Part shown: one piece after another, positions 15,831 to 24,357 of the stretch
How positions within the stretch are numbered: the first letter of the stretch is position 1
How the letters are laid out: the number at the start of each line of letters is the position of its first letter
Source of the DNA: Hominiventricola filiformis
GTDB lineage: Bacteria; Bacillota; Clostridia; Lachnospirales; Lachnospiraceae
Reading direction: 5' to 3'
Length of the DNA stretch: 64,000 nt
NCBI RefSeq assembly: GCF_020686965.1
Contig: NZ_JAJEPS010000006.1
Location: forward strand, 124,001-188,000
Position numbers and translations under genes: made by a program
The notes under the pieces: model-generated
Seen by the model: only the letters and a program-made list of their open reading frames with translations
What the model was told of the DNA's origin: nothing
The model's database searches: none

Positions 15831-17323
15831 TTCTCCAATAACCGATAGGTCATCAACAAATACAGCAGCTGATCCGGATCTTCCAGATCAATCTGCACCA
15901 ATTCTTTGATATGGGCCATCCGGTATAGAAACGTACTTCGATGGATAAACAGTTTCTTCGCTGCCTGCACAGCGTTCATCTGGCAGGTAATATATGTCTT
16001 CAGCGTAAGATAGTAATCTGTCTTGTGCTCCTGATCATATTTTTTCAAATCCAGCACTGCCCTGCTGCATACAACTTCGGGTTCCAGCACTTCCGTACAC
16101 TTTCCAAGAAGATAGTCAAGAGCAATGTCTTCAAATCGATTAATCCAACGCAGAGGGTAACGTTTCATTCCCTCCTCAAGAGCAATCCGGGACTGGATAT
16201 AATACTGTTTCAATGATCTGAATCCGGTAAAGCTGTAGCTGATTCCTGCTTTCAGATAGCTGTCTTTCAGGAATTGCTTTACAGATTCCAATGCTTCTTC
16301 CAGAGACTTTCCGTAATCATTAAGATTTACATAAACCACAATATTTTCATGAAGCAGAAAGGCACAACTTCCCTTCATGAGGCTCTCAATACGGTTACAA
16401 ATAAAGCGAACAACCGTCAGGTTTTGGCGGTCCACCGTGGATACATGAATATTCATGCAGAAATAGCTGTGTGATTCCTTCCACTGAAAATTTTCAAACC
16501 GGGATTCCAGAGAATCAGCCTCAATACTTTCCTCTGTCAGAATATTGGACAACAGCCGGTCGAGCGTGTAACTGATATCTTCCTGCACCACCGTATAGCG
16601 TTCCAGCATCTGCTGCACATATTTTGCCAGATGCTGCAGGAGATATTCATCATAAAGCTTCAGTTTTCTGGAAGCTTCTACCAGAATTACCCGATAACTG
16701 TTCCGGTTCTTGTCATAGATCTCCACAAAAAGATTATTTCTCTTCGTGACTGGATCCTGATAATGCTGGACGGCAAACGGCTCCTGATTTTCCTCACTGC
16801 AGGATATCACACTTACCTGATTATGCGACAGAATTTCCTGAAATTCTGGCAGCGTATCCATGAGACTGCTGTAATCCACCATAAATCCTTCTGTCGTGCT
16901 GACCATCAGCGGATTATGGAAAATACGGTAGGATGCATCCAGCAGACTTTTCAGAGTACTCTCTGACAGTGCCATACTCTGCATCCGCTCATCCCAGGCA
17001 TCATATGCGTCAAATGCCCGCTGTGTCGTATTAAACAGCACTTCTGGATTGGCCTCCTGCGGAAAACATCCGACTCCATCCGGCAATATATCCATTTCCG
17101 AAAAATCACCAACTGCCAGTATGAGGTTATCACCATGTTCAGCAAGCTGTTCCAGTGTCAGATCATCAGTTCTGGCAATGTATACTTTATTTTTTCTGAA
17201 CTCTGTCCCGTTCTGATAAAAAAGAGGCCGTTTGAGATTCATGTCCTCTGACATTTTTCCCAAACGGCACTCCGGATAATTCTGGCGGAGTCGATCCGCC
17301 AGAATCTGCATACTGATTCGCAT
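15821..17323 (-). CDS. PucR/CdaR-family transcriptional regulator
   Basis: A 500-residue protein with a C-terminal PucR-type helix-turn-helix (AAKKLFIHRSTFLYRMAHIKEL, about 454-475), a central GGDEF-like/CdaR region (about 255-400) and an N-terminal PucR-like sensing region. It starts 3 bp after the folD stop and has no good ribosome binding site of its own, so it is probably translated by coupling. As the last gene of the methyl-branch operon it may report or control C1 flux, for example in response to purine, formate or folate intermediates (inference). Confidence 0.8.
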   Translation of the reverse strand: MRISMQILADRLRQNYPECRLGKMSEDMNLKRPLFYQNGTEFRKNKVYIARTDDLTLEQLAEHGDNLILAVGDFSEMDILPDGVGCFPQEANPEVLFNTTQRAFDAYDAWDERMQSMALSESTLKSLLDASYRIFHNPLMVSTTEGFMVDYSSLMDTLPEFQEILSHNQVSVISCSEENQEPFAVQHYQDPVTKRNNLFVEIYDKNRNSYRVILVEASRKLKLYDEYLLQHLAKYVQQMLERYTVVQEDISYTLDRLLSNILTEESIEADSLESRFENFQWKESHSYFCMNIHVSTVDRQNLTVVRFICNRIESLMKGSCAFLLHENIVVYVNLNDYGKSLEEALESVKQFLKDSYLKAGISYSFTGFRSLKQYYIQSRIALEEGMKRYPLRWINRFEDIALDYLLGKCTEVLEPEVVCSRAVLDLKKYDQEHKTDYYLTLKTYITCQMNAVQAAKKLFIHRSTFLYRMAHIKELVQIDLEDPDQLLYLLMTYRLLEKTE

Positions 17324-17326
17324 AGC

Positions 17327-18208
17327 TTATGCAAACTTTCTCATAGCTGCTTCTACAACATGTCCTACGAGAACAGAAGTGGTAACGCTTCCAACGCCGC
17401 CCGGTACCGGAGTGATTGCCTCAACAATCGGCTCAACCTCATCAAATACAGCATCGCCTGCGATAGCGCCCTTGCCGCCTTTTTTGTTGATCTTTTCCGG
17501 ATCCCAGTTAATGGAAACGTCGATTACGATCTGTCCCGGACGAACATACTCTTTCGTCAGGCTGTTCAGCACACCTGCACAGGAGATCAGGATATCTGCT
17601 TCTCTTGCGATAGCAGGAACATCCACAGTCTTGGTATGACATACAGTTACCGTTGCGTTCTTGCCCATGAGCATCATAGCTGCCGGTTTTCCTACTACAA
17701 GGCTTCTTCCGATGACTACTGCATTTTTGCCTTTGCAGTCAATTCCGTAGTAATCAAGAATCTCCATGCATGCCTGCGGAGTACACGGCGGGAATCCAAG
17801 GGGTTTGCCCTCAAACACGCCTGCCAGAGAAAGATGAGTCATACAGTCAACGTCTTTTGCCGGATCCAGCGCATTCTCGATCTCAGACTGAACTGCTTTT
17901 AAGTGAGCCGGGAGCGGACGGAACATCAGAACCCCATGAATGGTATCATCTTTGTTTACTTTATCAATGACAGCAAGAAGCTCTTCTTTGGATACATCTT
18001 CCGGCAGAAGAATTTTCTCTACTTCCACACCAAGGGTATCACATCTCTTGGTTGCACCGGTCTCATAAGAAATATCGTCCGGTCTCTCTCCAACGCGGAT
18101 AATGCCAAGCTTCGGGGATACTCCTTTTTCTTTTAACTCTTTTACCTGTCCAATAATCTTCTCGTTCAGGGCTGCGGTTACTTCTTTACCTAATAACTGT
18201 TTTGCCAT
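17327..18208 (-). CDS. folD: 5,10-methylene-THF dehydrogenase (FolD), probably lacking cyclohydrolase activity
   Basis: A 293-residue FolD family member. The signature IRVGERPDDISYETGATKRC, the PCTPQACMEIL block, the nucleotide-binding VVIGRSLVVGKP and the PGGVGSVTTSVL block are all present. In bifunctional FolD the active site is YxxxK (Tyr50/Lys54 in E. coli) with a Gln in VQLPLP. Here Tyr48 is kept but the lysine position is Ala52, and the Gln position is Phe96 (LMFRPLP); Asp121 (DVDC) remains. A separate cyclohydrolase gene (fchA) sits 26 bp upstream in the same operon, so a division of labour is likely: FchA for methenyl-THF formation, this protein for NAD(P)H-dependent reduction. Confidence 0.9.
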   Translation of the reverse strand: MAKQLLGKEVTAALNEKIIGQVKELKEKGVSPKLGIIRVGERPDDISYETGATKRCDTLGVEVEKILLPEDVSKEELLAVIDKVNKDDTIHGVLMFRPLPAHLKAVQSEIENALDPAKDVDCMTHLSLAGVFEGKPLGFPPCTPQACMEILDYYGIDCKGKNAVVIGRSLVVGKPAAMMLMGKNATVTVCHTKTVDVPAIAREADILISCAGVLNSLTKEYVRPGQIVIDVSINWDPEKINKKGGKGAIAGDAVFDEVEPIVEAITPVPGGVGSVTTSVLVGHVVEAAMRKFA

Positions 18209-18234
18209 GGTTTCTACTCTCCTGTTTTCTTATA

Positions 18235-18864
18235 CTAGCGAAGTCTTGCATTAACAGCTGCAAAAATATCGTCCGCTTTTTTACTATAGTCAGCAATCAT
18301 CTTATCTGCTTTCTCGTTGAGGGATGCAGCGTACTCTTTGTCAGCCATAGACTTGGTGTTGATGAACACGTTCAGGGATGCACCCAGAAGTGCTGCCTTA
18401 CAGAATGTAACGCCTACGCCTGCATCAGAGATTGCAAGAGCAGAACCCTTTGCAGCAAACTCTTCGATCACATCAATGGCCTCACAGCATTTCTCCATGA
18501 TTTCCATAGGAACTGCACATGCATCTTTCAGAACAATCGCCATCACACGTGCTTTTTCTGCTTTTTCTTCCTCAGTCTCTCTCGGCATACCATATGCTTT
18601 TGCCAGCGGCTCAAATGCTTCCGCATCAGCCTCTACCAGATGAAGAAAATCTGCCTGAAGCGCAGTTGCTTTTTCTTTCAGTGCAATAATATCAGCTTCT
18701 ACATCTGCATATTTTTTCTTACCAACAGTCAGACTTCCTACCATGTTGCCAAGTGCCATACCAATGGCTCCTACCAGTGCAGATGCTCCTCCACCGCCCG
18801 GTACCGGCGCTTTGGATGCAAGTACATCCACGAATTCTTCACAGGTTTTTGTTGTGAATCCCAT
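18235..18864 (-). CDS. fchA: Methenyl-THF cyclohydrolase (formiminotransferase-cyclodeaminase family)
   Basis: A roughly 209-residue cyclodeaminase/cyclohydrolase-fold protein with the typical APVPGGGGASALVGAIGMALGNMV near the N-terminus and a helical core. The start is the ATG at 18864, 5 bp after a GGAGG; an upstream in-frame ATG has no proper spacing. It converts formyl-THF to methenyl-THF between Fhs and FolD in the methyl branch. Order fhs-fchA-folD matches other acetogens. Confidence 0.92.
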   Translation of the reverse strand: MGFTTKTCEEFVDVLASKAPVPGGGGASALVGAIGMALGNMVGSLTVGKKKYADVEADIIALKEKATALQADFLHLVEADAEAFEPLAKAYGMPRETEEEKAEKARVMAIVLKDACAVPMEIMEKCCEAIDVIEEFAAKGSALAISDAGVGVTFCKAALLGASLNVFINTKSMADKEYAASLNEKADKMIADYSKKADDIFAAVNARLR

Positions 18865-18916
18865 ACATACCTCCATGTTTAAGGCTTACGCCATTTTAAT
18901 TCTGAGCATGGCTTAT

Positions 18917-18943
18917 GGCAGGGAACATCCTGTGTTCCCTGCC
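18917..18943 (-). other. Intercistronic hairpin between fhs and fchA
   Basis: Perfect 11-bp arms GGCAGGGAACA and TGTTCCCTGCC with a 5-base loop, in the 106-bp gap between fhs and fchA. There is no T-run on either side, so it looks like an mRNA-processing or stability stem rather than a terminator. Confidence 0.6.
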
Positions 18944-18970
18944 GCCATATAGATTTGTGTATAATATTAT

Positions 18971-20659
18971 TTAGAAGAGTCCTGTAATCTTACCATTCTC
19001 ATCTACATCGATCTTCTCTGCAGCCGGAACCTTCGGCAGACCAGGCATGGTCATGATCTCTCCGGTCAGTGCTACGATAAATCCTGCACCAGCAGAAATC
19101 TTCAGATTACGAACGGTAACTTCGAAGTCAGTCGGTGCACCCAGTTTGGTCTGGTCATCCGTCAGGCTGTACTGAGTCTTGGCAACACAGATCGGGCAGT
19201 TTCCAAATCCCATATCTTCCAGCTGTTTTGCCTGTTTCTGAGCATTTGCAGTCAGGACAACTTTCTTTCCGCCATAGATCTTGGTAACGATTGCATTCAG
19301 CTTATCCTCAATAGAAGTTCCTTCCAGTTCATAGGAATAAGTGAAATCATTCGGCTGCTCGCAGAGACGTACTACTTCCTCAGCAAGTTTCATGCCGCCT
19401 TCTCCGCCTTTTGCCCATACTTCAGAAAGGACAACGTTAACACCCAGCTCTTTACATTTAGCCTCTACCAGGTCAAGCTCTGCCTTGGTATCGGTCGGGA
19501 ATGCATTGATAGCAACTACACACGGCAATTTGTATACGTTTGTGATATTGCTTACATGTTTCAGCAGGTTCGGAAGACCTTTCTCCAGAGCTTCCAGATT
19601 CTCATTATTGAGATCTGCTTTTGCAACACCGCCGTTGTATTTCAGAGCACGTACAGTAGCTACGATAACAACGGCATTCGGTTTCAGACCTGCCATACGG
19701 CACTTGATATCGAGGAATTTCTCTGCACCAAGGTCAGCACCGAATCCAGCCTCAGTAATGGTGTAATCAGCAAGTTTCAGACACATCTTGGTTGCAGTTA
19801 CGGAGTTGCATCCATGAGCAATGTTAGCGAACGGTCCGCCATGAACAATAGCCGGAGTTCCTTCCAGAGTCTGAACCAGGTTAGGTTTCAGTGCATCTTT
19901 CAGAAGTGCTGCCATAGCACCCTCTGCGTGCAGGTCACCAGCGGTTACCGGTTTCTGCTCAGCTACTTTGCCATATGTATATCCGATGATGATTCTTGCA
20001 AGTCTCTTCTTCAGATCAGTGATATCACTTGCCAGACACAGAACTGCCATGATCTCGGAAGCAACGGTGATATCGTAGCCATCCTCTCTCGGCATTCCAT
20101 TGGTCTTTCCGCCAAGTCCGTCTACTACATTACGAAGCTGACGATCGTTCATATCCACGCATCTTCTCCAGGTGATCTTTCTCGGATCAATGTTCAGTGC
20201 ATTGCCCTGGAAAATATGGTTATCAATCATAGCTGCCAGCAGGTTGTTAGCTGCGCCGATTGCATGGAAGTCACCAGTGAAGTGAAGGTTAATGTCTTCC
20301 ATAGGAACAACCTGCGCATATCCGCCGCCTGCTGCTCCACCTTTTACTCCGAATACCGGTCCAAGAGACGGCTCACGAAGTGCTACCATAACTTTCTTGC
20401 CGATCCTGCTCATACCATCTGCCAGACCTACGGAAGTAGTGGTCTTACCTTCTCCTGCCGGAGTCGGATTGATTGCAGTTACCAGAATCAGTTTTCCGTT
20501 CTCTCCCGGAACCTCTTTCAGCAGATTGTAGTCAATTTTTGCCTTGTACTTACCATACTGCTCCAGATACTTGTCATCAATACCTGCTTTTGCAGCAATC
20601 TCGGTAATTGGTCTTGCTTCGCACTCCTGTGCAATTTCGATGTCAGATTTGAATCCCAT
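18971..20659 (-). CDS. fhs: Formate-tetrahydrofolate ligase
   Basis: About 562 residues from the ATG at 20659, chosen because AAAGGAGAAG lies just upstream; a further in-frame ATG at 20686 lacks a ribosome binding site. The P-loop region TAINPTPAGEGKTTTSVGLADGM and the FTHFS block REPSLGPVFGVKGGAAGGGY are intact, as is the PGLPKVPAAEKIDVDENGKI tail. It activates formate to 10-formyl-THF with ATP, the first methyl-branch step. It has its own promoter. Confidence 0.96.
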   Translation of the reverse strand: MGFKSDIEIAQECEARPITEIAAKAGIDDKYLEQYGKYKAKIDYNLLKEVPGENGKLILVTAINPTPAGEGKTTTSVGLADGMSRIGKKVMVALREPSLGPVFGVKGGAAGGGYAQVVPMEDINLHFTGDFHAIGAANNLLAAMIDNHIFQGNALNIDPRKITWRRCVDMNDRQLRNVVDGLGGKTNGMPREDGYDITVASEIMAVLCLASDITDLKKRLARIIIGYTYGKVAEQKPVTAGDLHAEGAMAALLKDALKPNLVQTLEGTPAIVHGGPFANIAHGCNSVTATKMCLKLADYTITEAGFGADLGAEKFLDIKCRMAGLKPNAVVIVATVRALKYNGGVAKADLNNENLEALEKGLPNLLKHVSNITNVYKLPCVVAINAFPTDTKAELDLVEAKCKELGVNVVLSEVWAKGGEGGMKLAEEVVRLCEQPNDFTYSYELEGTSIEDKLNAIVTKIYGGKKVVLTANAQKQAKQLEDMGFGNCPICVAKTQYSLTDDQTKLGAPTDFEVTVRNLKISAGAGFIVALTGEIMTMPGLPKVPAAEKIDVDENGKITGLF

Positions 20660-20680
20660 AAAAACTTCTCCTTTCTTTAT

Positions 20681-20704
20681 CCGCAAAGAATCAGAACTCT
20701 GCGG
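20681..20704 (-). other. Leader hairpin before fhs ribosome binding site
   Basis: Arms CCGCAAAG and CTCTGCGG (one mismatch, 8-base loop) lie in the fhs leader shortly before the ribosome binding site, on the minus-strand transcript. Role unknown; it could modulate translation or stability. Confidence 0.35.
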
Positions 20705-20777
20705 CTGATGCGCATATCGCGCAAGGTTTGCTTTTTTGTTATTCCAAAGAACTCATCCGTTCCTTGTGTACGAATGC

Positions 20778-20806
20778 ATTATATAACTTTGATAATTTTT
20801 TGACAT
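20778..20806 (-). promoter_or_regulatory. fhs promoter
   Basis: Minus-strand ATGTCA (-35, 20801-20806), 17-bp spacer, TATAAT (-10, 20778-20783), about 120 bp before the fhs start and after the DUF3786 stop. It makes fhs-fchA-folD-pucR a separately expressed unit. Confidence 0.65.
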
Positions 20807-20833
20807 CCTACACTTTGTACAATAACATTTATT

Positions 20834-21472
20834 TTATGCACACAGTCGTTTCAGCGTGGTAATGGACAGATCTCCCGCCACTACCATGTCCTCTGCGTGA
20901 AATCCGAACTGGAAATTATCGCTGTAAAGAATCTGGGCAGAGGGTGGAAACTCCTCGTCTCCTGCCCAGAAAATAAACCGCATCCGATATCCGTCAATGA
21001 GTTCAAACTCGTATGCCACATCTCCCATGGGAATCTTCTTCACTCCCGGGATCTTTTCCATGCCCTCGGCGAAGGCTTTCAGCTTAAATCCGAATCCATA
21101 GGTCAGACGCTTAATACATCTTCCCGTAAAAGGCTGAATATACAGTTCTCCATAAGTTGGAACCTCGCGGAAGGTCATGAACTTTCCACTGGACTGTACA
21201 TACTGCCCTTCCAGCAGATACCGTAAAATAAAGGTTTTGGCCGGAAGGCTGGTCATAAGGAGGCCATCCTTCTCTTCCTCATCCAGCGCCTTAATTTCAA
21301 ACTCCGGAAAATGCACTTCATAAGGATGTCCCATGAAACGAATGCCAAATTTCTGCTCAGTTTCATCATACACTATGTTCAATCTTTGAGCAGCCTCTTT
21401 CGGATCCAAAGATTTATATTTTTCCAAGTAATGCTCAAAGGGCACTTCTTCTTTGTGGTTTTCGATTTCCAA
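20834..21472 (-). CDS. DUF3786 protein in the acs cluster
   Basis: A 212-residue soluble protein of the DUF3786 type (FGIRFMGHPYEVHFPEFEI..., LLMTSLPAKTFILRYLLEG..., PTYGELYIQPFTGRCIKRL). It starts 1 bp after the stop of acsV, so it is co-translated with the corrinoid-activation protein. DUF3786 is found in anaerobes, often near corrinoid or CODH/ACS genes. Function unknown; a helper for corrinoid or ACS maturation is a reasonable guess. Confidence 0.8.
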   Translation of the reverse strand: MEIENHKEEVPFEHYLEKYKSLDPKEAAQRLNIVYDETEQKFGIRFMGHPYEVHFPEFEIKALDEEEKDGLLMTSLPAKTFILRYLLEGQYVQSSGKFMTFREVPTYGELYIQPFTGRCIKRLTYGFGFKLKAFAEGMEKIPGVKKIPMGDVAYEFELIDGYRMRFIFWAGDEEFPPSAQILYSDNFQFGFHAEDMVVAGDLSITTLKRLCA

Positions 21473-21473
21473 A

Positions 21474-23405
21474 TTAAATCTCCTCCTGTTTTACGCTGGG
21501 GAACAGCGCAGTATTCGTATGAGGAATAAAGCATGCAGCCACAAATTCATCCATATAGCTCGGATCCGTGCTCAGCTCCATATAGGTAATGTTGTGAGCA
21601 AGGTCATGTACTTTCTGTTCTGCTTCTGTGGAAAGGGTCATGTTGTAGGCACCGGTCAGAGAAGAGTTTCCAATATAATGGAACTTGTCGATCTCTACAT
21701 CCGGGAACATACCGATGGTCACGGCATTTCTCATATTAATACCGCTTCCGATACCACCTGCTACATATACATTTTCGATCATGGACACATCAAAGTCCAG
21801 AGAACGAAGCATTGTACAGATTGCAGAGAAAATAGCTCCCTTTGCACGGATGAAATTATCAATATCTACTTCATTGATTTCTACATCTTTATGACCCGCT
21901 GCATCTTCTTTGAATGCCAGCACATAGCTTCCGATTCCGTAATGATCGTGGCGGACACGATCACCCTCCCGGACAAACTTTCCTTTCGGGCTGATGATGC
22001 CGCAGCGGAACAGCTCTGCGATTACGTCAATGATACCAGAACCACATAATCCCACCGGTTTTTGTCCTTCTTTTCCGATCACGGAGAAAGTCGGTTCCAT
22101 GGTCTTTGCATCAATAGAACATGCTTCAATGGCTCCATCCGTTGCACGCATACCGCAGCTGATATCTCCGCCTTCAAAGGCCGGTCCTGCAGAACATGCA
22201 CAGCTCATCATAAAATCAGAGTTGCCAAATACGATCTCACCGTTGGTTCCAAGGTCAATAAACAGGTTGAATTCCGGTTTATTCCAGATCATGCTGACCA
22301 ATGTACCAGCCGTAATATCTCCTCCTACATAGCTTCCAATATTCGGAGCAATGATGACCTTTGCATTGGGATGTACATCCAGTCTCAGGTCATAGGCACT
22401 GACATCTTCTGTCTCAAAGAAATCCGGAATGTACGGTTCCATACGAAGCGGATCTGCATTCACGCCAAGGAGCAGATGGTTCATGGTCGTATTGGAAGCA
22501 ACACACAGATGATATATCTGGCTTCCCTGAATACCTGCAGCGCGGCACATATTATGAAGCATTGGATTCAGAGTCTCATCAATGATGGCTTTCTGAAGTT
22601 TTGCTTCTCCACCGGTTTTTCTGGATTCAATAATGCGGTTGATTACATCAGCTCCATAACGGATCTGTCCGTTTCCTGCAGATGCCTTCGCCAGAATCTT
22701 TCCATCTCTCAGATCAAGAATCACAGCCGATACGGTAGTCGTACCAATATCGATGGCAGCTCCGCAGATTCTCTCCTCCGTAACAGGCACTACGTCATAA
22801 ACGAGAACACTGTGATGAAGTTTCTTCAGTACTACATTCACATGGAACTCATTGTCCCGAAGTGCATCCGGCAATTTCTTCAATACATGATAGGTTAATT
22901 TTACACTCTCTATTCCCGTGGCTGCCTCGATGGCCCAGGACAGCCGTTCATTATCCGGCATGGTATCCTCCAGTGACGGTGCCGTCATCTGAAGTTCCAC
23001 AACCGAGAAATCATTTTCAAACGTAATTCCTGCATCTGCAACATCCTGTTTTGCCCGGTCAAAGATGGCAACTTCCTCCGGTGAACTTAAATCAGCCACT
23101 TTCATGCGGCTCTTATAGGCAGATGCAATGTCCGGTACCAGCACCTCCACGTCGCCGGTCACCTTGCTGCAGCAGGAAAGTCTCCATCCTTCTGCATAGT
23201 CTTCGTCCGTAATATGTCTTGTCTGGACACTGTCCAGTTCTCCACTGATGAATTTTACCCGGCATTTACCGCAGGAACCGTTGCCTGAACAAGGTGCATC
23301 AATGGCCACATTCGCTTTCCGAGCCACCTCCAACAGGTTCTCTCCGGCTGTCACTGCTACTTTTGTGGCAGTTCCATCTTCATATCGAAATATAACATTC
23401 GGCAT
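21474..23405 (-). CDS. acsV: Corrinoid activation/regeneration ATPase with 2Fe-2S domain
   Basis: About 643 residues from the ATG at 23405, preceded by GGAGAAAAAG. An N-terminal plant-type ferredoxin domain carries the cluster cysteines (APCSGNGSCGKCRV, then LSCC), followed by a linker and a C-terminal ASKHA ATPase-like domain (AAIDIGTTTVSAVILDL, GTNGEIVFG, AGPAFEGG). These RACE proteins reduce inactive Co(II) corrinoid back to Co(I) at ATP cost, here for the corrinoid iron-sulfur protein AcsCD. Position after acsE fits. Confidence 0.92.
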   Translation of the reverse strand: MPNVIFRYEDGTATKVAVTAGENLLEVARKANVAIDAPCSGNGSCGKCRVKFISGELDSVQTRHITDEDYAEGWRLSCCSKVTGDVEVLVPDIASAYKSRMKVADLSSPEEVAIFDRAKQDVADAGITFENDFSVVELQMTAPSLEDTMPDNERLSWAIEAATGIESVKLTYHVLKKLPDALRDNEFHVNVVLKKLHHSVLVYDVVPVTEERICGAAIDIGTTTVSAVILDLRDGKILAKASAGNGQIRYGADVINRIIESRKTGGEAKLQKAIIDETLNPMLHNMCRAAGIQGSQIYHLCVASNTTMNHLLLGVNADPLRMEPYIPDFFETEDVSAYDLRLDVHPNAKVIIAPNIGSYVGGDITAGTLVSMIWNKPEFNLFIDLGTNGEIVFGNSDFMMSCACSAGPAFEGGDISCGMRATDGAIEACSIDAKTMEPTFSVIGKEGQKPVGLCGSGIIDVIAELFRCGIISPKGKFVREGDRVRHDHYGIGSYVLAFKEDAAGHKDVEINEVDIDNFIRAKGAIFSAICTMLRSLDFDVSMIENVYVAGGIGSGINMRNAVTIGMFPDVEIDKFHYIGNSSLTGAYNMTLSTEAEQKVHDLAHNITYMELSTDPSYMDEFVAACFIPHTNTALFPSVKQEEI

Positions 23406-23458
23406 AATCTTTTTCTCCATAAACTGGGTTTTCAGGTTTTGTATTTTCCCATATAGCA

Positions 23459-23490
23459 CAATACTGCCAGTGAAAACACTGACAGTATTG
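23459..23490 (-). other. Intercistronic hairpin between acsE and acsV
   Basis: Arms CAATACTGCCAGTG and CACTGACAGTATTG (one mismatch) with a 4-base loop, in the 102-bp gap between acsE and acsV. No T-run follows on the minus strand. Same type as the stems at 24327 and 18917. Confidence 0.55.
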
Positions 23491-23507
23491 CAAAATCGCT
23501 CTGATTA

Positions 23508-24293
23508 TTAGATCTCCAGATAGGAATCTGCGTACAGAGTGTTGTTCTTAATAATATCACAGGATTTGATGGTCTCCATAAGACGAAGATCATTCGGGTT
23601 AACGATTGCGGAAGTCAGACCACACATCATAGCCATAGCTACCATAGCGGAGTCCATAATCGGACGGATGTGTTTCGGCATACCGTTGGAGTTGTTGGAC
23701 AGACCACCGGTAGTGTTCAGACCCATATCGCTGAACATCTTGATTGCCTCAAGAACCTGCATCTGTTTGTCCTGCATTCCTTTGATAACCAGGAATAACG
23801 GGTCAAACCACATGTCCTCTGCTTCCATACCATGCTCCATACCTCTTTCAAGAAGCATCTGGCAATATCCCATACGCTCGTCGTTGTCTTTTGCGATTCC
23901 TTCGCCGTTGCAGAGAGCGATAACGATTGCATCGTTTGCTGCAGCCAGATCGATGTTCTCAATTCTTCCTGCTGCGTCTGCAGAGTTTACGATCGGTTTT
24001 CCTTTGGAACGATTGTAAACAGAGATACCAGCCTCGATAGCTGCTTTGTTGGAAGTATCCAATGCCAGCGGAACGTTGTCAAACTCGCTCTGCAGTAACT
24101 GAACTGCCCATTTCATCAGATCCTCACCATAGGACTCAGCCGGTCCGATGTTTACGTCAAGATAGGTAGCACCTGCATCCAGCTGCTGTTTTGCTCTTTT
24201 CAGAATCGGCTCCGGATCTCTCTCAAGAAAAGCCTTGTTGACTGCCGGAGCAGTAGTGGAAAGTCTTTCACCAATCGTAATGAATTTTGCCAT
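23508..24293 (-). CDS. acsE: Methyl-THF:corrinoid/iron-sulfur protein methyltransferase
   Basis: A 261-residue pterin-binding TIM-barrel. Family blocks are visible: AGATYLDVNIGPAESYGED, LALDTSNKAAIEAG, KPIVNSADAA, and GLSNNSNGMP. Length matches known AcsE (about 260). It moves the methyl group from methyl-THF to the cobalt of AcsCD, linking methyl and carbonyl branches. Confidence 0.96.
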   Translation of the reverse strand: MAKFITIGERLSTTAPAVNKAFLERDPEPILKRAKQQLDAGATYLDVNIGPAESYGEDLMKWAVQLLQSEFDNVPLALDTSNKAAIEAGISVYNRSKGKPIVNSADAAGRIENIDLAAANDAIVIALCNGEGIAKDNDERMGYCQMLLERGMEHGMEAEDMWFDPLFLVIKGMQDKQMQVLEAIKMFSDMGLNTTGGLSNNSNGMPKHIRPIMDSAMVAMAMMCGLTSAIVNPNDLRLMETIKSCDIIKNNTLYADSYLEI

Positions 24294-24326
24294 GGTAGTA
24301 ATCTCCTTTGATTATATTATTTGCGG

Positions 24327-24346
24327 CTGCCGGTTAAAACCGGCAG
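24327..24346 (-). other. Intercistronic hairpin between acsC and acsE
   Basis: Perfect 9-bp arms CTGCCGGTT and AACCGGCAG with a 2-base centre, in the 64-bp gap between acsC and acsE. No T-run, so probably a processing or stability stem. Confidence 0.55.
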
Positions 24347-24357
24347 TCGTATCTATT

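Noticed and set aside
19556..20803. A 415-codon plus-strand open frame across fhs
   Set aside because: Antisense to fhs, Cys/His/Ser-rich shadow composition and no recognisable domain.
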